This document shows, piece after piece, positions 35,588 to 43,528 of a stretch of 64,000 nt of DNA. Origin of the DNA: Streptomyces olivochromogenes. GTDB lineage: Bacteria; Actinomycetota; Actinomycetes; Streptomycetales; Streptomycetaceae. Each line of letters starts with the position of its first letter. Position 1 is the first letter of the stretch. The stretch spans positions 1-64,000 of the forward strand of contig NZ_JADDRL010000019.1 in NCBI RefSeq assembly GCF_021538895.1, read 5' to 3'. The notes under the pieces were generated by a model. That model did no database searches and was not told the DNA's origin. It worked only from the letters and a program-made list of their open reading frames with translations. The position numbers were made by a program, and so were the translations under genes.

Positions 35588-36438
35588 CCATAGCCACCTC
35601 CGTCCCTACGACCACCTCTGCCGCGCCCGTCGCCGCGCCGCCCGCCCGCTTCCGCGACGTCCTGGCCGCCGAGTGGATCAAGATGCGGTCCCTGCGCTCC
35701 ACCCCGTGGACCATCGCACTCACCACCCTGTTCGTCATCGGGTCCGCGGTTGCGGCGGCGGTGGCGGACTACAACAACCTCGCGGGCTCCCACACGAGCC
35801 TGCGACAGCCCCCCGACTTCCTGCCGTTCGACGCCTTTCCGCCGTCCGGCTACATGACGCTGATGCTCGTCGCCGGCAGCATGGGCGCCATCACCGTCGT
35901 CAGCGAGTACAGCAGCGGCCTGATCCGCACCACCACCGTGGCCGTCCCGGCCCGCGGCACCGTCGTACTGGCGAAAGCGGTGGTCACGGCCGGCGTGTGG
36001 ACAGTCGTCGGCACGGTCGTCTCCATCGGCTCCTTCCTGGTCTCCCAGGCCATCCTGGACGGGCGGCACGCAGGAGTCTCGATCACCCATCCCGGAGTGT
36101 TCCGGGGGCTGGCCGCGTCCGCGCTGCTGGCCCCGGTCTGTGCCCTGGTCGGCCTCGGGCTCGGCGTCCTGATCCGGCACAGCGCCGCGACCATGGTCAC
36201 CAGCGCCTTCACGCTGCTGATGCTGCCCACGCTCTTCGAGCAGAGCAAGCGCTGGTCCGCCGACGTCAACCATGCGATGCTCATCACCGTTTGGAGGCGC
36301 CTGGTGCAGAACTGGCAGCCCGATCCCACATCGCGCATGTACACCGCCACGGTCACCGGTTCCTGGATCGTCTACGCGGTCTGGCCGCTCGCCGCGGTCG
36401 TACTCGCGGTCGTCGTCGTACGGCGGCGCGACGTGTGA
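35584..36438 (+). CDS. ABC-2 type permease
   Basis: 284 residues with six predicted membrane helices (for example PWTIALTTLFVIGSAVAAA, GYMTLMLVAGSMGAITVV, LLAPVCALVGLGLGVLI and IVYAVWPLAAVVLAVVVV). With the ATPase it forms a heteromeric exporter for a drug, lipid or peptide. Start overlaps the ATPase stop. Typical length for DrrB/ABC-2 family subunits. Ends 43 bases before a convergent MFS gene. Confidence 0.93.
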   Translation: MTIATSVPTTTSAAPVAAPPARFRDVLAAEWIKMRSLRSTPWTIALTTLFVIGSAVAAAVADYNNLAGSHTSLRQPPDFLPFDAFPPSGYMTLMLVAGSMGAITVVSEYSSGLIRTTTVAVPARGTVVLAKAVVTAGVWTVVGTVVSIGSFLVSQAILDGRHAGVSITHPGVFRGLAASALLAPVCALVGLGLGVLIRHSAATMVTSAFTLLMLPTLFEQSKRWSADVNHAMLITVWRRLVQNWQPDPTSRMYTATVTGSWIVYAVWPLAAVVLAVVVVRRRDV

Positions 36439-36480
36439 ACGCGCGGCATGGGGAGCGCCGAAGACTGCGCAACGCCGTCT

Positions 36481-37869
36481 TCAGCCCTTCGACCGCGACG
36501 CACGGGCCATGAGCAGCAGGAGCAGCCCGCAGCCGGCGACCAGGAACCACCCCGGGCGGGAGGCTTGTGCGAGCCCCACCGGGCCGGTGTGCGCGACCAG
36601 GCCGCCGGCGATGGCTATCCCGAGCGCGGAGCCCAACTGCCGTGCCGTGGACGTGATCGCTCCGGCCACACCGGCGCGGGCCGGAGGCAGGCCACTGACC
36701 GCGGTGTTGGTGATCGGCGCGTTGGCGAAACCGAAACCGATCCCGATGAGGAAGTAGGCGAACAGGAGCAGCGGCACGCCCGTGTGCCGGTCGAGCCCGA
36801 TCAGACACAGGCCGCCTGCCGTGATGAAGCCGCCGGCCAGGCTCAGCGGCAGCCGCGGTCCGACACGACCGACCAGACGGCCGGACCAGGGTGCGCAGAC
36901 GGTCGCTCCGAGAGCCATGGGCAGGGTCGCCACCCCGGCGGCAAGTGGCGTGAACCCTCGGCCCTGTTGCAGGTAGAGGGTGTTGAGCAGCAGTGTCACG
37001 TTCAAGGCGACGAAGACCGCCACGGCGCCCAGGAACGCACCGCTGAACACCGGACTCCGGAACAGGCGCAGATCCATCAACGGCTCGTCCCGGCGGGCCT
37101 CGACCCCTACGAATCCGACCGTCGCCGCGGACGCGACCGCGTAAGCGACCAGAGCCGCAGGTGACGTCCAGCCGATGCGCGGCCCCTCGATGAGGACGCC
37201 GACCCAGACCCCGATGACCGCGGTCAGCAGGACCTGACCCGGCACGTCGAGGCGCCGCGCCCGCGGACCCCGGGACTCGGGCACGAACACCGCGCTGAGC
37301 ACCAGGGCGATCACGATGACCGGGGCATTGACCCAGAACAGGGAACGCCAGCCGAACACCCCGACGAGCGCACCGCCGGTGACCGGGCCCAAGGCCATGC
37401 TGAGCCCGAACACCGACGCCCAGACGCCGATCGCCTGCGCTCGCTCCTTCGGATCGGTCATCACGTTCACCACGATCGCGAGCGCCACCGGACTGAGCAT
37501 CGAGGCGCCGACGCCCTGAACGGCACGGGCCGCCACGAGCGCGTCCACCGAAGGTGCCGCCGCGCAGACCAGCGAGGCCGCGCCGAACACCAGCAAGCCG
37601 CACTGAAACACCCGGCGGCGCCCGAAACGGTCCGCCAGCGCACCGGAGGAGATCAGCAGGCCGGCCAGGACGATGGTGTACGCGTCGACCGTCCACTCAA
37701 GACTGCGTGTCCCGACATCGAGGCCGCGCCCGATGGCGGGCAGACCTACGTTGACGATGGTGGTGTCCAGCCCCACCAGGAACATGCTCAGGCAGCAGAC
37801 GGCCAGCACCGTCCAGCGTCTGCGCGCGCTCAGGGCTGCCTGAGCAGGGGGAGTCGTCGTTGTGGTCAC
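36481..37869 (-). CDS. MFS multidrug exporter (DHA2, 14-helix type)
   Basis: 462 residues with about 14 hydrophobic helices. The motif-A region is GALADRFGRRRVFQ near 75-90, and motif C is GLSMALGPVTGGAL near 155-168, which marks antiporters. These proteins pump drugs against protons. The gene faces an XRE-cupin regulator across a clear TTTTGCG-N5-CGCAAAA palindrome, so it is probably repressed by it. Another possible substrate is a host-made metabolite. Confidence 0.92.
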   Translation of the reverse strand: MTTTTTPPAQAALSARRRWTVLAVCCLSMFLVGLDTTIVNVGLPAIGRGLDVGTRSLEWTVDAYTIVLAGLLISSGALADRFGRRRVFQCGLLVFGAASLVCAAAPSVDALVAARAVQGVGASMLSPVALAIVVNVMTDPKERAQAIGVWASVFGLSMALGPVTGGALVGVFGWRSLFWVNAPVIVIALVLSAVFVPESRGPRARRLDVPGQVLLTAVIGVWVGVLIEGPRIGWTSPAALVAYAVASAATVGFVGVEARRDEPLMDLRLFRSPVFSGAFLGAVAVFVALNVTLLLNTLYLQQGRGFTPLAAGVATLPMALGATVCAPWSGRLVGRVGPRLPLSLAGGFITAGGLCLIGLDRHTGVPLLLFAYFLIGIGFGFANAPITNTAVSGLPPARAGVAGAITSTARQLGSALGIAIAGGLVAHTGPVGLAQASRPGWFLVAGCGLLLLLMARASRSKG

Positions 37870-37939
37870 GGTCTACCTCTCACATCCGGGAGTACCAGCC
37901 CGGCAAGGCTCAGACAGGGCGACCGCCCCCGACCAGCGT

Positions 37940-37958
37940 TTTTGCGAAGGCCGCAAAA
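37940..37958. promoter_or_regulatory. Operator-like palindrome between MFS and XRE-cupin genes
   Basis: TTTTGCG-AAGGC-CGCAAAA, a perfect 7-bp inverted repeat with a 5-base spacer. It is AT-rich within a GC-rich region and lies 19 bases before the regulator GTG. It is the likely XRE-cupin binding site controlling both divergent genes. Confidence 0.75.
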
Positions 37959-37976
37959 GGCTCCACACTGGACCGC

Positions 37977-38561
37977 GTGGACACGGAACTGGAGCAGATC
38001 CTCGACGGCATCGGGCCCCGGCTGCGCACGATGCGCCAGGACAGAGGGCTCACGCTGGAGGCGCTGGCGTCCACGGCCGGTATCTCGGTGAGCACGCTGT
38101 CCCGCCTGGAATCAGGCAAGCGGCGCCCGACGCTGGACCTGCTCATCCCCCTCGCGCGAGCGCACCGGGTCGCACTCGACCAACTCGTGGCGGCTCCGGC
38201 CACCGGTGATCCCAGGGTGCATCTCACGCCCTTGCGCAAGAACGACGGAAGCATCCTCGTGCCCCTGACCCAGTACCCGGGCCGGGTGCAGGTGTTCAAG
38301 CACGTACTGGCGCCCCGCGAGCCGAAGTTGGTGACCCACGAGGGCTACGAGTGGCTGTACGTCCTCGCCGGCGAGCTGCGTCTCATCCTGGGCGACCACG
38401 AGTCCACGCTGCACCCCGGTGAAGTGGCCGAGTTCGACACGAGGGAACCGCACTGGTTCGGTCCGGCGAGCACGAGCGCGGTGGAGATCCTGCATCTGTT
38501 CGGGCCACGAGGCGACCAGGCCGTCGTCCGCGCGAGGCCTTCGGCCCCGACCTCTCCCTGA
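37977..38561 (+). CDS. XRE-family regulator with C-terminal cupin
   Basis: 194 residues from a GTG. An N-terminal XRE helix-turn-helix (about 10-65: RLRTMRQDRGLTLEALA, then STLSRLESGKRRPTL) is followed by a cupin barrel of about 80-180 (VTHEGYEWLYVLAGEL and LHPGEVAEFDTREPHWFG). The cupin binds a small effector, often a sugar, amino acid or metal. It is divergent from an MFS pump and likely controls that pump and itself. Confidence 0.92.
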   Translation: MDTELEQILDGIGPRLRTMRQDRGLTLEALASTAGISVSTLSRLESGKRRPTLDLLIPLARAHRVALDQLVAAPATGDPRVHLTPLRKNDGSILVPLTQYPGRVQVFKHVLAPREPKLVTHEGYEWLYVLAGELRLILGDHESTLHPGEVAEFDTREPHWFGPASTSAVEILHLFGPRGDQAVVRARPSAPTSP

Positions 38562-38921
38562 CGACCGTCGGCTCGGCGACGCGGAACACCAGGGCGGGAG
38601 GGACTCCTTGCGCGAATGCGGCGGTGGTCGCCTGGGCCTGAGCCAGGGCCTTTGCATTCGGCACAGGATCGTATGCGATGCAGGGGTCGAAGTGAGACGA
38701 ATCCCGCACCGGCATCGGTGTTTGAAGCATGTGGCCATGACGAGGCATTTGGCCCCCGCGGGCCCGCCGCCCCGGGACCGGCGGGCCGGCTCCTCGCAAG
38801 GAGCCGACGCGGGGTAAGCGGAACATACGCCTCCGAAAGTCGAAACGGAAGCCCCATTTCCCCTTGACCCTCAACCTTCGCAGACGCAACCTGAACCCCA
38901 CGCGCCGCAAGGGAGCACAGC
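38562..38921. other. Stretch with tandem hairpins, no confident gene
   Basis: About 360 bases. A minus-strand open text (DSSHFDPCIAYDPVPNAKA and TTAAFAQGVPPALVFRVAE) looks partly coding but is not backed by a ribosome site or a stop near it. Two hairpins lie at 38761-38806. The small downstream gene begins at 38922 after AAGGGAG. Confidence 0.35.
38761..38806. terminator. Two adjacent hairpins
   Basis: GGCCCGCCG pairs with CGGCGGGCC (38761-38787), and directly after it CGGCTCCT pairs with AGGAGCCG around a 4-base loop (38787-38806). They may be a terminator of the XRE-cupin gene or a leader structure for the next gene. Confidence 0.55.
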
Positions 38922-39092
38922 ATGAGTCGAGCCACCGCCACACACCGCGTCGTCGAGTACTGGACGGACCAGGGCACCCACGTGATCTTTCCAGTCGAGC
39001 GAAGCGAAGAAGTCGACGGCATGAGCGACGCGCAGCTGATCTCGATGTACGGGGATCCCGAGGACGGGGCTGTCACCCGCATCGTCCACTAG
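38922..39092 (+). CDS. 56-residue protein of unknown function
   Basis: Starts at an ATG with AAGGGAG seven bases upstream and ends at TAG. It reads MSRATATHRVVEYWTDQGTH, with an acidic middle (ERSEEVDGMSDAQLISMYGD) and no signal or membrane segment. The coding bias and ribosome site support a real gene. It sits 26 bases before a SCO4402-like gene on the same strand, so they probably form an operon. Function not known. Confidence 0.6.
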   Translation: MSRATATHRVVEYWTDQGTHVIFPVERSEEVDGMSDAQLISMYGDPEDGAVTRIVH

Positions 39093-39117
39093 ATCATTCC
39101 ACCGCTAGTCTCGGCCC

Positions 39118-39540
39118 GTGAGCGAAGACGGCCGACTCATAGCGAACTTCAGAGTCAACCTCGTACCGGCGGTGCTGTCTCTGGCCAATCCGCCGTGGCA
39201 GCGGGACGTGTGGCTGGACCCGTCGACCTTCGAGAACCTGGACCACATCTTCCACGTGCTCTTCGACGACTTCTGCGATGCCGACGCCCCCGAGTCCTAC
39301 CTCGGCACCAGCTTGCGGACCGAGGAAGAGGTCGCTCTCATGCGGGAGCTGGGCGCCGCGCTCATCGCCGCGCAGTCCGAGGCACCCAGCGACACCGACG
39401 CGGAGTACCTTCAGGCAACGGTATGGCCCGAAGTGGTCGCGGTCGCCGGACGTCTCGCTCAGGTCATGGTCTCGAACGACTTGGCGGAACTCGTTGCCCT
39501 GCACGACGCGGAGCCCACTGCCGGGTCCCCGCCCGAGTAA
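39118..39540 (+). CDS. SCO4402-family protein
   Basis: 140 residues from a GTG. Soluble and acidic, with NLVPAVLSLANPPWQRDVWL and FHVLFDDFCDADAPESYLG, which I recall as the SCO4402-like family of actinobacteria. The family's role is unknown; members are often near small immunity-like or regulatory genes. Likely co-transcribed with the 56-residue gene before it. Confidence 0.72.
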   Translation: MSEDGRLIANFRVNLVPAVLSLANPPWQRDVWLDPSTFENLDHIFHVLFDDFCDADAPESYLGTSLRTEEEVALMRELGAALIAAQSEAPSDTDAEYLQATVWPEVVAVAGRLAQVMVSNDLAELVALHDAEPTAGSPPE

Positions 39541-39561
39541 GGGCCAGGCAGCGGCGCGCGG

Positions 39562-40038
39562 TCACTGCGGCGCCGCCGTCGGTGCCGAAGGGTGTGCCGA
39601 CGAGGCCGCGAGACTGCGAAGTACCTGCTCGCACAGCATCCGCAGCTGGTGTTCCTCCGCCGGGGACAGGCCCACCTGGCACAGCATGGCCTGAGGGATG
39701 TCGATGGCCTCGCGCTGCAGTCGCCACCCCTCCTCGGTGACGGTCAGCACCAGACGCCGCTCGTCGTCCACGGCCCGGGCCCGGCTCACCAGGCCCTTGC
39801 CCTCAAGTCGCTTGATCACCGGGGTCAGTGTCGGCGGATCCAGGCGTGTGTGGTCCGCCAGGGTGCGCAGATCCACCCCGTCGCGCTCCCACAGGGCCAT
39901 CATCGCTATGTACTGGGTGTAGGTCAGGCCCAGCGGGTCCAGCAGCGGCCGGTAGGCCCGGGTCACGGCGTTGGCCGTGCTGTAGAGGGCGAAGCAGGGC
40001 TGCTCCGTCAGGTGTGCGACCGATATGTCCCCTGCCAT
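39562..40038 (-). CDS. MarR/OhrR-like regulator
   Basis: 158 residues. The winged helix is at about 40-115 (TYTQYIAMMALWERDGVDL, then LDPPTLTPVIKRLEGKGLV). A single N-terminal Cys in EQPCFALYSTANAV (near 15) sits where OhrR senses organic hydroperoxides, followed by the Tyr residues that hydrogen-bond to it. Its ATG shares one base with the stop of a small upstream gene, so the two are coupled. An 18-base perfect palindrome precedes that small gene. No ohr peroxidase gene is adjacent, so the target is unclear. Confidence 0.88.
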   Translation of the reverse strand: MAGDISVAHLTEQPCFALYSTANAVTRAYRPLLDPLGLTYTQYIAMMALWERDGVDLRTLADHTRLDPPTLTPVIKRLEGKGLVSRARAVDDERRLVLTVTEEGWRLQREAIDIPQAMLCQVGLSPAEEHQLRMLCEQVLRSLAASSAHPSAPTAAPQ

Positions 40039-40268
40039 CAGCGCCAGTACCCGTTGGCCGCGGCGATGGTGGCGAACTCCAGGGCGACCACCTGGGCCAC
40101 CGAGATCAGACCGGTCGCGTGCTCCTCCGCGTACTGCGGCCGAAGGTGCTCGCGCACCGCGTCGTCCGGCTGCGTGGCCTTCACCGTCAGGCGGGCGAGC
40201 TTGATGGCCAGCGCGCGGCCCTCATCAGGGGTTGCGGTGATCAGCGTGTTGCCGGGAACGAGTTCCAT
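40038..40268 (-). CDS. 76-residue protein coupled to MarR gene
   Basis: From an ATG eight bases after GGAGG; an ATG six bases earlier is too close to this site. It reads MELVPGNTLITATPDEGRAL, followed by a mixed helix and VAQVVALEFATIAAANGYWR. No signal peptide. It is first in a two-gene operon with the MarR regulator. I do not recognise a family. It could be a small partner or effector-binding protein of the regulator. Confidence 0.6.
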   Translation of the reverse strand: MELVPGNTLITATPDEGRALAIKLARLTVKATQPDDAVREHLRPQYAEEHATGLISVAQVVALEFATIAAANGYWR

Positions 40269-40304
40269 CGCCATTACCTCCGCAGGAGTGAGTCGACGCC
40301 CCAA

Positions 40305-40322
40305 TCATTAGCGCGCTAATGA
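40305..40322. promoter_or_regulatory. 18-bp perfect palindrome, likely MarR operator
   Basis: TCATTAGCGCGCTAATGA is its own reverse complement. It lies about 37 bases before the start of the 76-residue gene, in the promoter of the MarR operon. Such symmetric AT-flanked sites are typical MarR/OhrR operators. Confidence 0.8.
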
Positions 40323-40407
40323 ACTGGGTCAAGGATCGCCCCTCGCCTGTCGGCCGCCACACCACGAGCCCGCGCCATGGGGCCCCACGGTCACGCGGCA
40401 TGCCGGT

Positions 40408-40836
40408 CTACCCGGTCAGCACGCTGACGCCCAGCACGAGCAGGGCGAAGACCTTGGCGAGCTCCAAGGTCACGTAGTAGAGGTGACCGCGGGAGCGCGG
40501 CAGGCTCTCTCCGGCCAGTACCCGGTCGGTCCTCCGGTTGAGGCGGGGCCGTACGATCCCGAGCTGCGCCGCGAGCAGCACCGCCGCCACCGCGGCGGCC
40601 CCCGCGGCGACAGCCGACGCGCCACTGGCGACGACCGCGGCGATCACCGCGACGCAGAGCACGATCTCGATGAGGTTCAGGGCCCGGAAGACCAGGCGGC
40701 CGATCCCGAGCCCGAGTGGGATGGTCACCCCGGGGGCTCGGAACTTCAGCGGTGCCTCGACGAAGGAGACGGCGAGGACCATCCCCAGCCAGACGAAGGT
40801 CACGGCACCGGCCGTCACCGTGGCGGTGGTGTTCAT
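40408..40836 (-). CDS. Four-helix membrane protein, unknown
   Basis: 142 residues with four hydrophobic segments: AVTFVWLGMVLAVSFVEAP near 12, IGRLVFRALNLIEIVLCVAV near 47, then AAGAAAVAAVLLAAQLGIV and LELAKVFALLVLGVSVLTG. The loop RPRLNRRTDRVLAGE is charged. It resembles DUF4149/TMEM205-like small membrane proteins, but I am not sure of the family. It ends 130 bases after the MarR operon and is 46 bases downstream of the cupin gene, on the same strand, so it may be in the cupin transcript. Confidence 0.68.
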   Translation of the reverse strand: MNTTATVTAGAVTFVWLGMVLAVSFVEAPLKFRAPGVTIPLGLGIGRLVFRALNLIEIVLCVAVIAAVVASGASAVAAGAAAVAAVLLAAQLGIVRPRLNRRTDRVLAGESLPRSRGHLYYVTLELAKVFALLVLGVSVLTG

Positions 40837-40882
40837 GGCTCCTGTGGCCCTTCTGCGTGCTCTGCGGCCGCTGTCGACTCCT

Positions 40883-41251
40883 TCACGTGGTGGGCCAGCC
40901 TGCCAGGGACCGGGTGAAGTCGGGCGGGCTGGCCATGGCCATGACGGATGCCGGTTCGGTTCCCGGGTTGGCGAGGCTGACGCGCTCGCCGACGGCGATG
41001 TGAGCGGTCATCCCGGGCGACAGGGTCCGGGCAAGCCCGTCGTGCCGGAGCTCGACCGACCCGGCGAGCGGGATCAGCACTATCTCCGAAGGCCCGTGAT
41101 CGTGTTCGGGCATGCCGCCACCGGCCGGGATCTCGACGTGGAAGACACCGACGTGCCCGGAGGCGTCGGCAGGGGTGAGCAGGGCCACAGTGGGTCCGCC
41201 GGGGACGGGGGCGCGGTGCCGTGCGGTGCCGGCGACCTCGGTGATGTTCAT
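40883..41251 (-). CDS. Single-domain cupin protein
   Basis: 122 residues, one cupin barrel: VFHVEIPAGGGMPEHDHGP near 37-55 with the metal-binding His pair and Glu, and VGERVSLANPGTEPA near 93. Small cupins bind a metal and may be dioxygenases or effector-binding proteins. A palindrome TCTCAT-N4-ATGAGA lies about 40-55 bases before the start, within the intergenic region toward the globin gene, suggesting local control. On the same strand as the globin gene upstream. Confidence 0.85.
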   Translation of the reverse strand: MNITEVAGTARHRAPVPGGPTVALLTPADASGHVGVFHVEIPAGGGMPEHDHGPSEIVLIPLAGSVELRHDGLARTLSPGMTAHIAVGERVSLANPGTEPASVMAMASPPDFTRSLAGWPTT

Positions 41252-41291
41252 GGGGTCCTCCTTCGAGGCTTATCCAGGTGCAGCCAATTTA

Positions 41292-41307
41292 TCTCATAAA
41301 TATGAGA
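41292..41307. promoter_or_regulatory. Palindrome upstream of cupin gene
   Basis: TCTCAT-AAAT-ATGAGA, an AT-rich perfect inverted repeat in the 100-base gap between the globin and cupin genes. A possible operator for the nearby COG2345-type regulator or another redox sensor. Confidence 0.6.
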
Positions 41308-41350
41308 CGTGCCAGCGCAGGCTCTGGGACCAGGTGTGGCGATGCGGGGA

Positions 41351-41806
41351 TCAGGTGCGGCGCGGACGACGGTGGATCGTCACGAACTCGCTGCCGCTCC
41401 CGCCATTGAGCCGCTTGTCCAGCGACCAGGCGATCCGGCGAGCCTGTTCCTTGGCGAGCTCGGCCTTCTCTCCCGAGTGGAGCAGATCGACTGTCTGCGT
41501 CCAGAGGGCGAGCCAGCGCGCGAAGTGGGCACCTCCGAGCGAGGCCTGGGAGTGCAGTTCGGCGTGGACCGTGAAGGCGTTCCTGCGGTACAGGCCCGCG
41601 CGGAAGAGCACCGTCTCCCAGAAGTCGCACATCACCGGAAGGTGTTCGGCGAGATCCATCCGTGCGATGTCGATGAAGACCGGGCCCAGGAGCGGATCGG
41701 CGAAGGCCGCCCCGTAGAACTGGGCGACCAGCCGCTCGACGTCCTCACGGCCTCTGATGTCAGGGTTACCGGGATCCTGGTGATCCGGCGTGTATTTCTG
41801 ATACAT
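41351..41806 (-). CDS. Truncated globin, group III type
   Basis: 151 residues. It reads RLVAQFYGAAFADPLLGPVF, then FWETVLFRAGLYRRNAF and VHAELHSQASLGGAHFARW, the group III truncated haemoglobin pattern with the proximal His in the VHAELH stretch. It binds haem and probably O2 or NO. The ATG lies inside the palindrome CTGATA-CA-TATCAG, with TACCAT seven bases upstream, so the mRNA may be leaderless and start-codon access may be controlled. It is divergent from a regulator with conserved cysteines. Confidence 0.87.
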   Translation of the reverse strand: MYQKYTPDHQDPGNPDIRGREDVERLVAQFYGAAFADPLLGPVFIDIARMDLAEHLPVMCDFWETVLFRAGLYRRNAFTVHAELHSQASLGGAHFARWLALWTQTVDLLHSGEKAELAKEQARRIAWSLDKRLNGGSGSEFVTIHRRPRRT

Positions 41807-41888
41807 ATCAGCGATGGTACGCGCAGGCGACCTCCAAGCTCAGGGGGTGGAGCCCCTACCCTCACCTACCACCACCCCCGACCGCCTC

Positions 41889-41916
41889 TTGGTTTCTACG
41901 AAAAATCTGTCATAAT
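41889..41916 (+). promoter_or_regulatory. Leaderless promoter of COG2345 regulator gene
   Basis: TTGGTT (41889-41894), 16 bases, then CATAAT (41911-41916). The expected transcription start coincides with the ATG at 41924, and no ribosome site is present, so translation is probably leaderless. Confidence 0.55.
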
Positions 41917-41923
41917 TCGCCCT

Positions 41924-42622
41924 ATGGTCGATTCAAGTGCCGGCAGGCCGAGCCGAGGCCTCACCAACGACACCCGACAGGCTGTCCTCGACCTGTTGCG
42001 CCGGTCCGGCAAGCCCGTCACCGTGCAGGAGATCTCCGCCGAGCTGGGTTTGCACACCAACACGGTCCGGTTCCATCTGAACCGCCTGATGCAGGACAAC
42101 CACATCTGGGAAGAGCAGGCGAGCGCGGTCGGTCCTGGCCGCCCGAGCATGGTGTACACGGCCGCCCAGCCGGTACGCGACGAGGCCGGCGACGGTTACC
42201 GATTCCTCGCCGAGATCCTGGCGAGCCAGCTCGCGTCCACCGCCCCGGAACCCGAGACGGCGTCGATCGCGGCCGGCCAGGAGTGGGGGCGCTTCCTCAC
42301 CGAGCGGCGCGCCCCGTTCGCCCGCGCCGGCAGGGACGAAGCGATCGGGCAGATGGAGTCCATGCTCGCCGGCATGGGCTTTGATCCCGAGGTGGACGAG
42401 GAGGGCAGTCGGATCCTCCTGCGCAACTGCCCCTTCCGTAAGGTCGCCGACGAACTGCCGGGCGTCGTCTGCTCCATTCACCTGGGACTCATGCGCGGAG
42501 CCCTCGCGGAGATCGGGGCGCCGGTCGAGGTCACCGAACTCCAGCGCTTCAACGCTCCGCGTCCCTGTGTCGCGAGCCTGAGCGGTCCCGAGGAGCGGGC
42601 CGAGCGTGACGCTCCGGCGTGA
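41924..42622 (+). CDS. COG2345/SufR-like winged-helix regulator with cysteines
   Basis: 232 residues. The N-terminal winged helix (about 15-80) reads AVLDLLRRSGKPVTVQEISA and LHTNTVRFHLNRLM. The C-terminal domain carries cysteines in RNCPFRK, VVCSIHLG and RPCVA, the pattern of COG2345 regulators that bind an iron-sulphur cluster (SufR-like). This suggests it senses iron-sulphur state, NO or redox stress. It faces the truncated globin and cupin genes. Probable leaderless mRNA. Confidence 0.85.
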   Translation: MVDSSAGRPSRGLTNDTRQAVLDLLRRSGKPVTVQEISAELGLHTNTVRFHLNRLMQDNHIWEEQASAVGPGRPSMVYTAAQPVRDEAGDGYRFLAEILASQLASTAPEPETASIAAGQEWGRFLTERRAPFARAGRDEAIGQMESMLAGMGFDPEVDEEGSRILLRNCPFRKVADELPGVVCSIHLGLMRGALAEIGAPVEVTELQRFNAPRPCVASLSGPEERAERDAPA

Positions 42623-42667
42623 CGCAGGCCGGAGCGCCCTCCTCGGCGGGTTCAATCCATCGTCGTA

Positions 42668-42787
42668 TCACCAGGATTCGGCCTGCAGGTACAGCCTGAT
42701 CACCTCCACGAAGAACCAGATGGAGAACCCCAGACAGGCAAACCACAGTCCCCACAGGACCCAGCGGGCCTCGCGTCGTATGCGCAT
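42668..42787 (-). CDS. 39-residue single-helix membrane protein
   Basis: From an ATG twelve bases after AGGAGG. It has one strong membrane helix (VLWGLWFACLGFSIWFFVEV), preceded by a basic tail MRIRREARW and followed by IRLYLQAESW. Too short for most gene finders. The long spacing from the ribosome site leaves some doubt. It may be a small membrane regulator. Confidence 0.5.
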   Translation of the reverse strand: MRIRREARWVLWGLWFACLGFSIWFFVEVIRLYLQAESW

Positions 42788-42990
42788 GAGCTGATCATCC
42801 CTCCTGCCACCGGAGTGCGCGCGCCGTGGGCGCCCTGCGTTGGTCCGCTCGTTGATCCAAGTGCAAGCACCTAGGCCGAGTTGAGTACCTGTGCTCAAGC
42901 CCGGGGTGCCTCGCCGTTGCGAGTATCGATGCAGCGGCGCAGCCAAGAGCGCCGGCTTCAACCCGCTGAGAAAGTTACGGAGAATCCGCC

Positions 42991-43443
42991 ATGTCCCGAC
43001 GTATCGCTCTGTCCGTCGCCGCTGGTGTCGTCGTCCTCGGAGGCGCCGGAGCCTTCGCCTTCGCCTACGCCGGGGACCAGCCCCCCGCCCTGGCGCACAG
43101 CACCGCCCGTTACACCGCCCCCGACAGCGGCCGGGACGGCTCGCTCACCTTCACCACCGAGGTCACGGCGTCCTCCGGCGTCAAGAGCCTGAAGGTTCTG
43201 GCCTGGCCGGCGAACTCCTCCTTCGCCAAGAAGGGGCTGACGGCGAAGGACATGGCCAGTGCGGAGTCGGCCACCTGCAAGCCGGGCGGCGACGACACCG
43301 TACGCTGCACCTACACGACCAAGGTGTCCGGCGCCGAGGCCGCTTCGTCCCCGCACGGCTCCTGGCACGTCGCCGTCCTCGCCACCGCCAAGGACGGCAG
43401 GACCACCCTGGACACCAAGGCCGCGGACTTCAAGGTCAACTGA
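42991..43443 (+). CDS. Secreted DUF5707 protein
   Basis: 150 residues with a signal peptide (SRRIALSVAAGVVVLGGAGA) and a single immunoglobulin-like mature domain (TARYTAPDSGRDGSLTFTTE and GVKSLKVLAWPANSSF), two cysteines in CKPGGDDTVRC. This is the DUF5707 pattern of Streptomyces secreted proteins; function unknown. It is followed by a small gene on the same strand. Confidence 0.78.
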   Translation: MSRRIALSVAAGVVVLGGAGAFAFAYAGDQPPALAHSTARYTAPDSGRDGSLTFTTEVTASSGVKSLKVLAWPANSSFAKKGLTAKDMASAESATCKPGGDDTVRCTYTTKVSGAEAASSPHGSWHVAVLATAKDGRTTLDTKAADFKVN

Positions 43444-43528
43444 ACAGACAGCACGCACGGCTGAGGGCGCGGGCCGCACGAGAACGCGGGAGTTCCCCCG
43501 CCCTTCCTGCCGCGAAAGGAGCAATGCC

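Noticed and set aside
38383..38900. Minus-strand text with a coding look (DSSHFDPCIAYDPV)
   Set aside because: It overlaps the XRE-cupin gene and hairpins, and no start or stop fits. It may be a remnant, but support is too thin to annotate.
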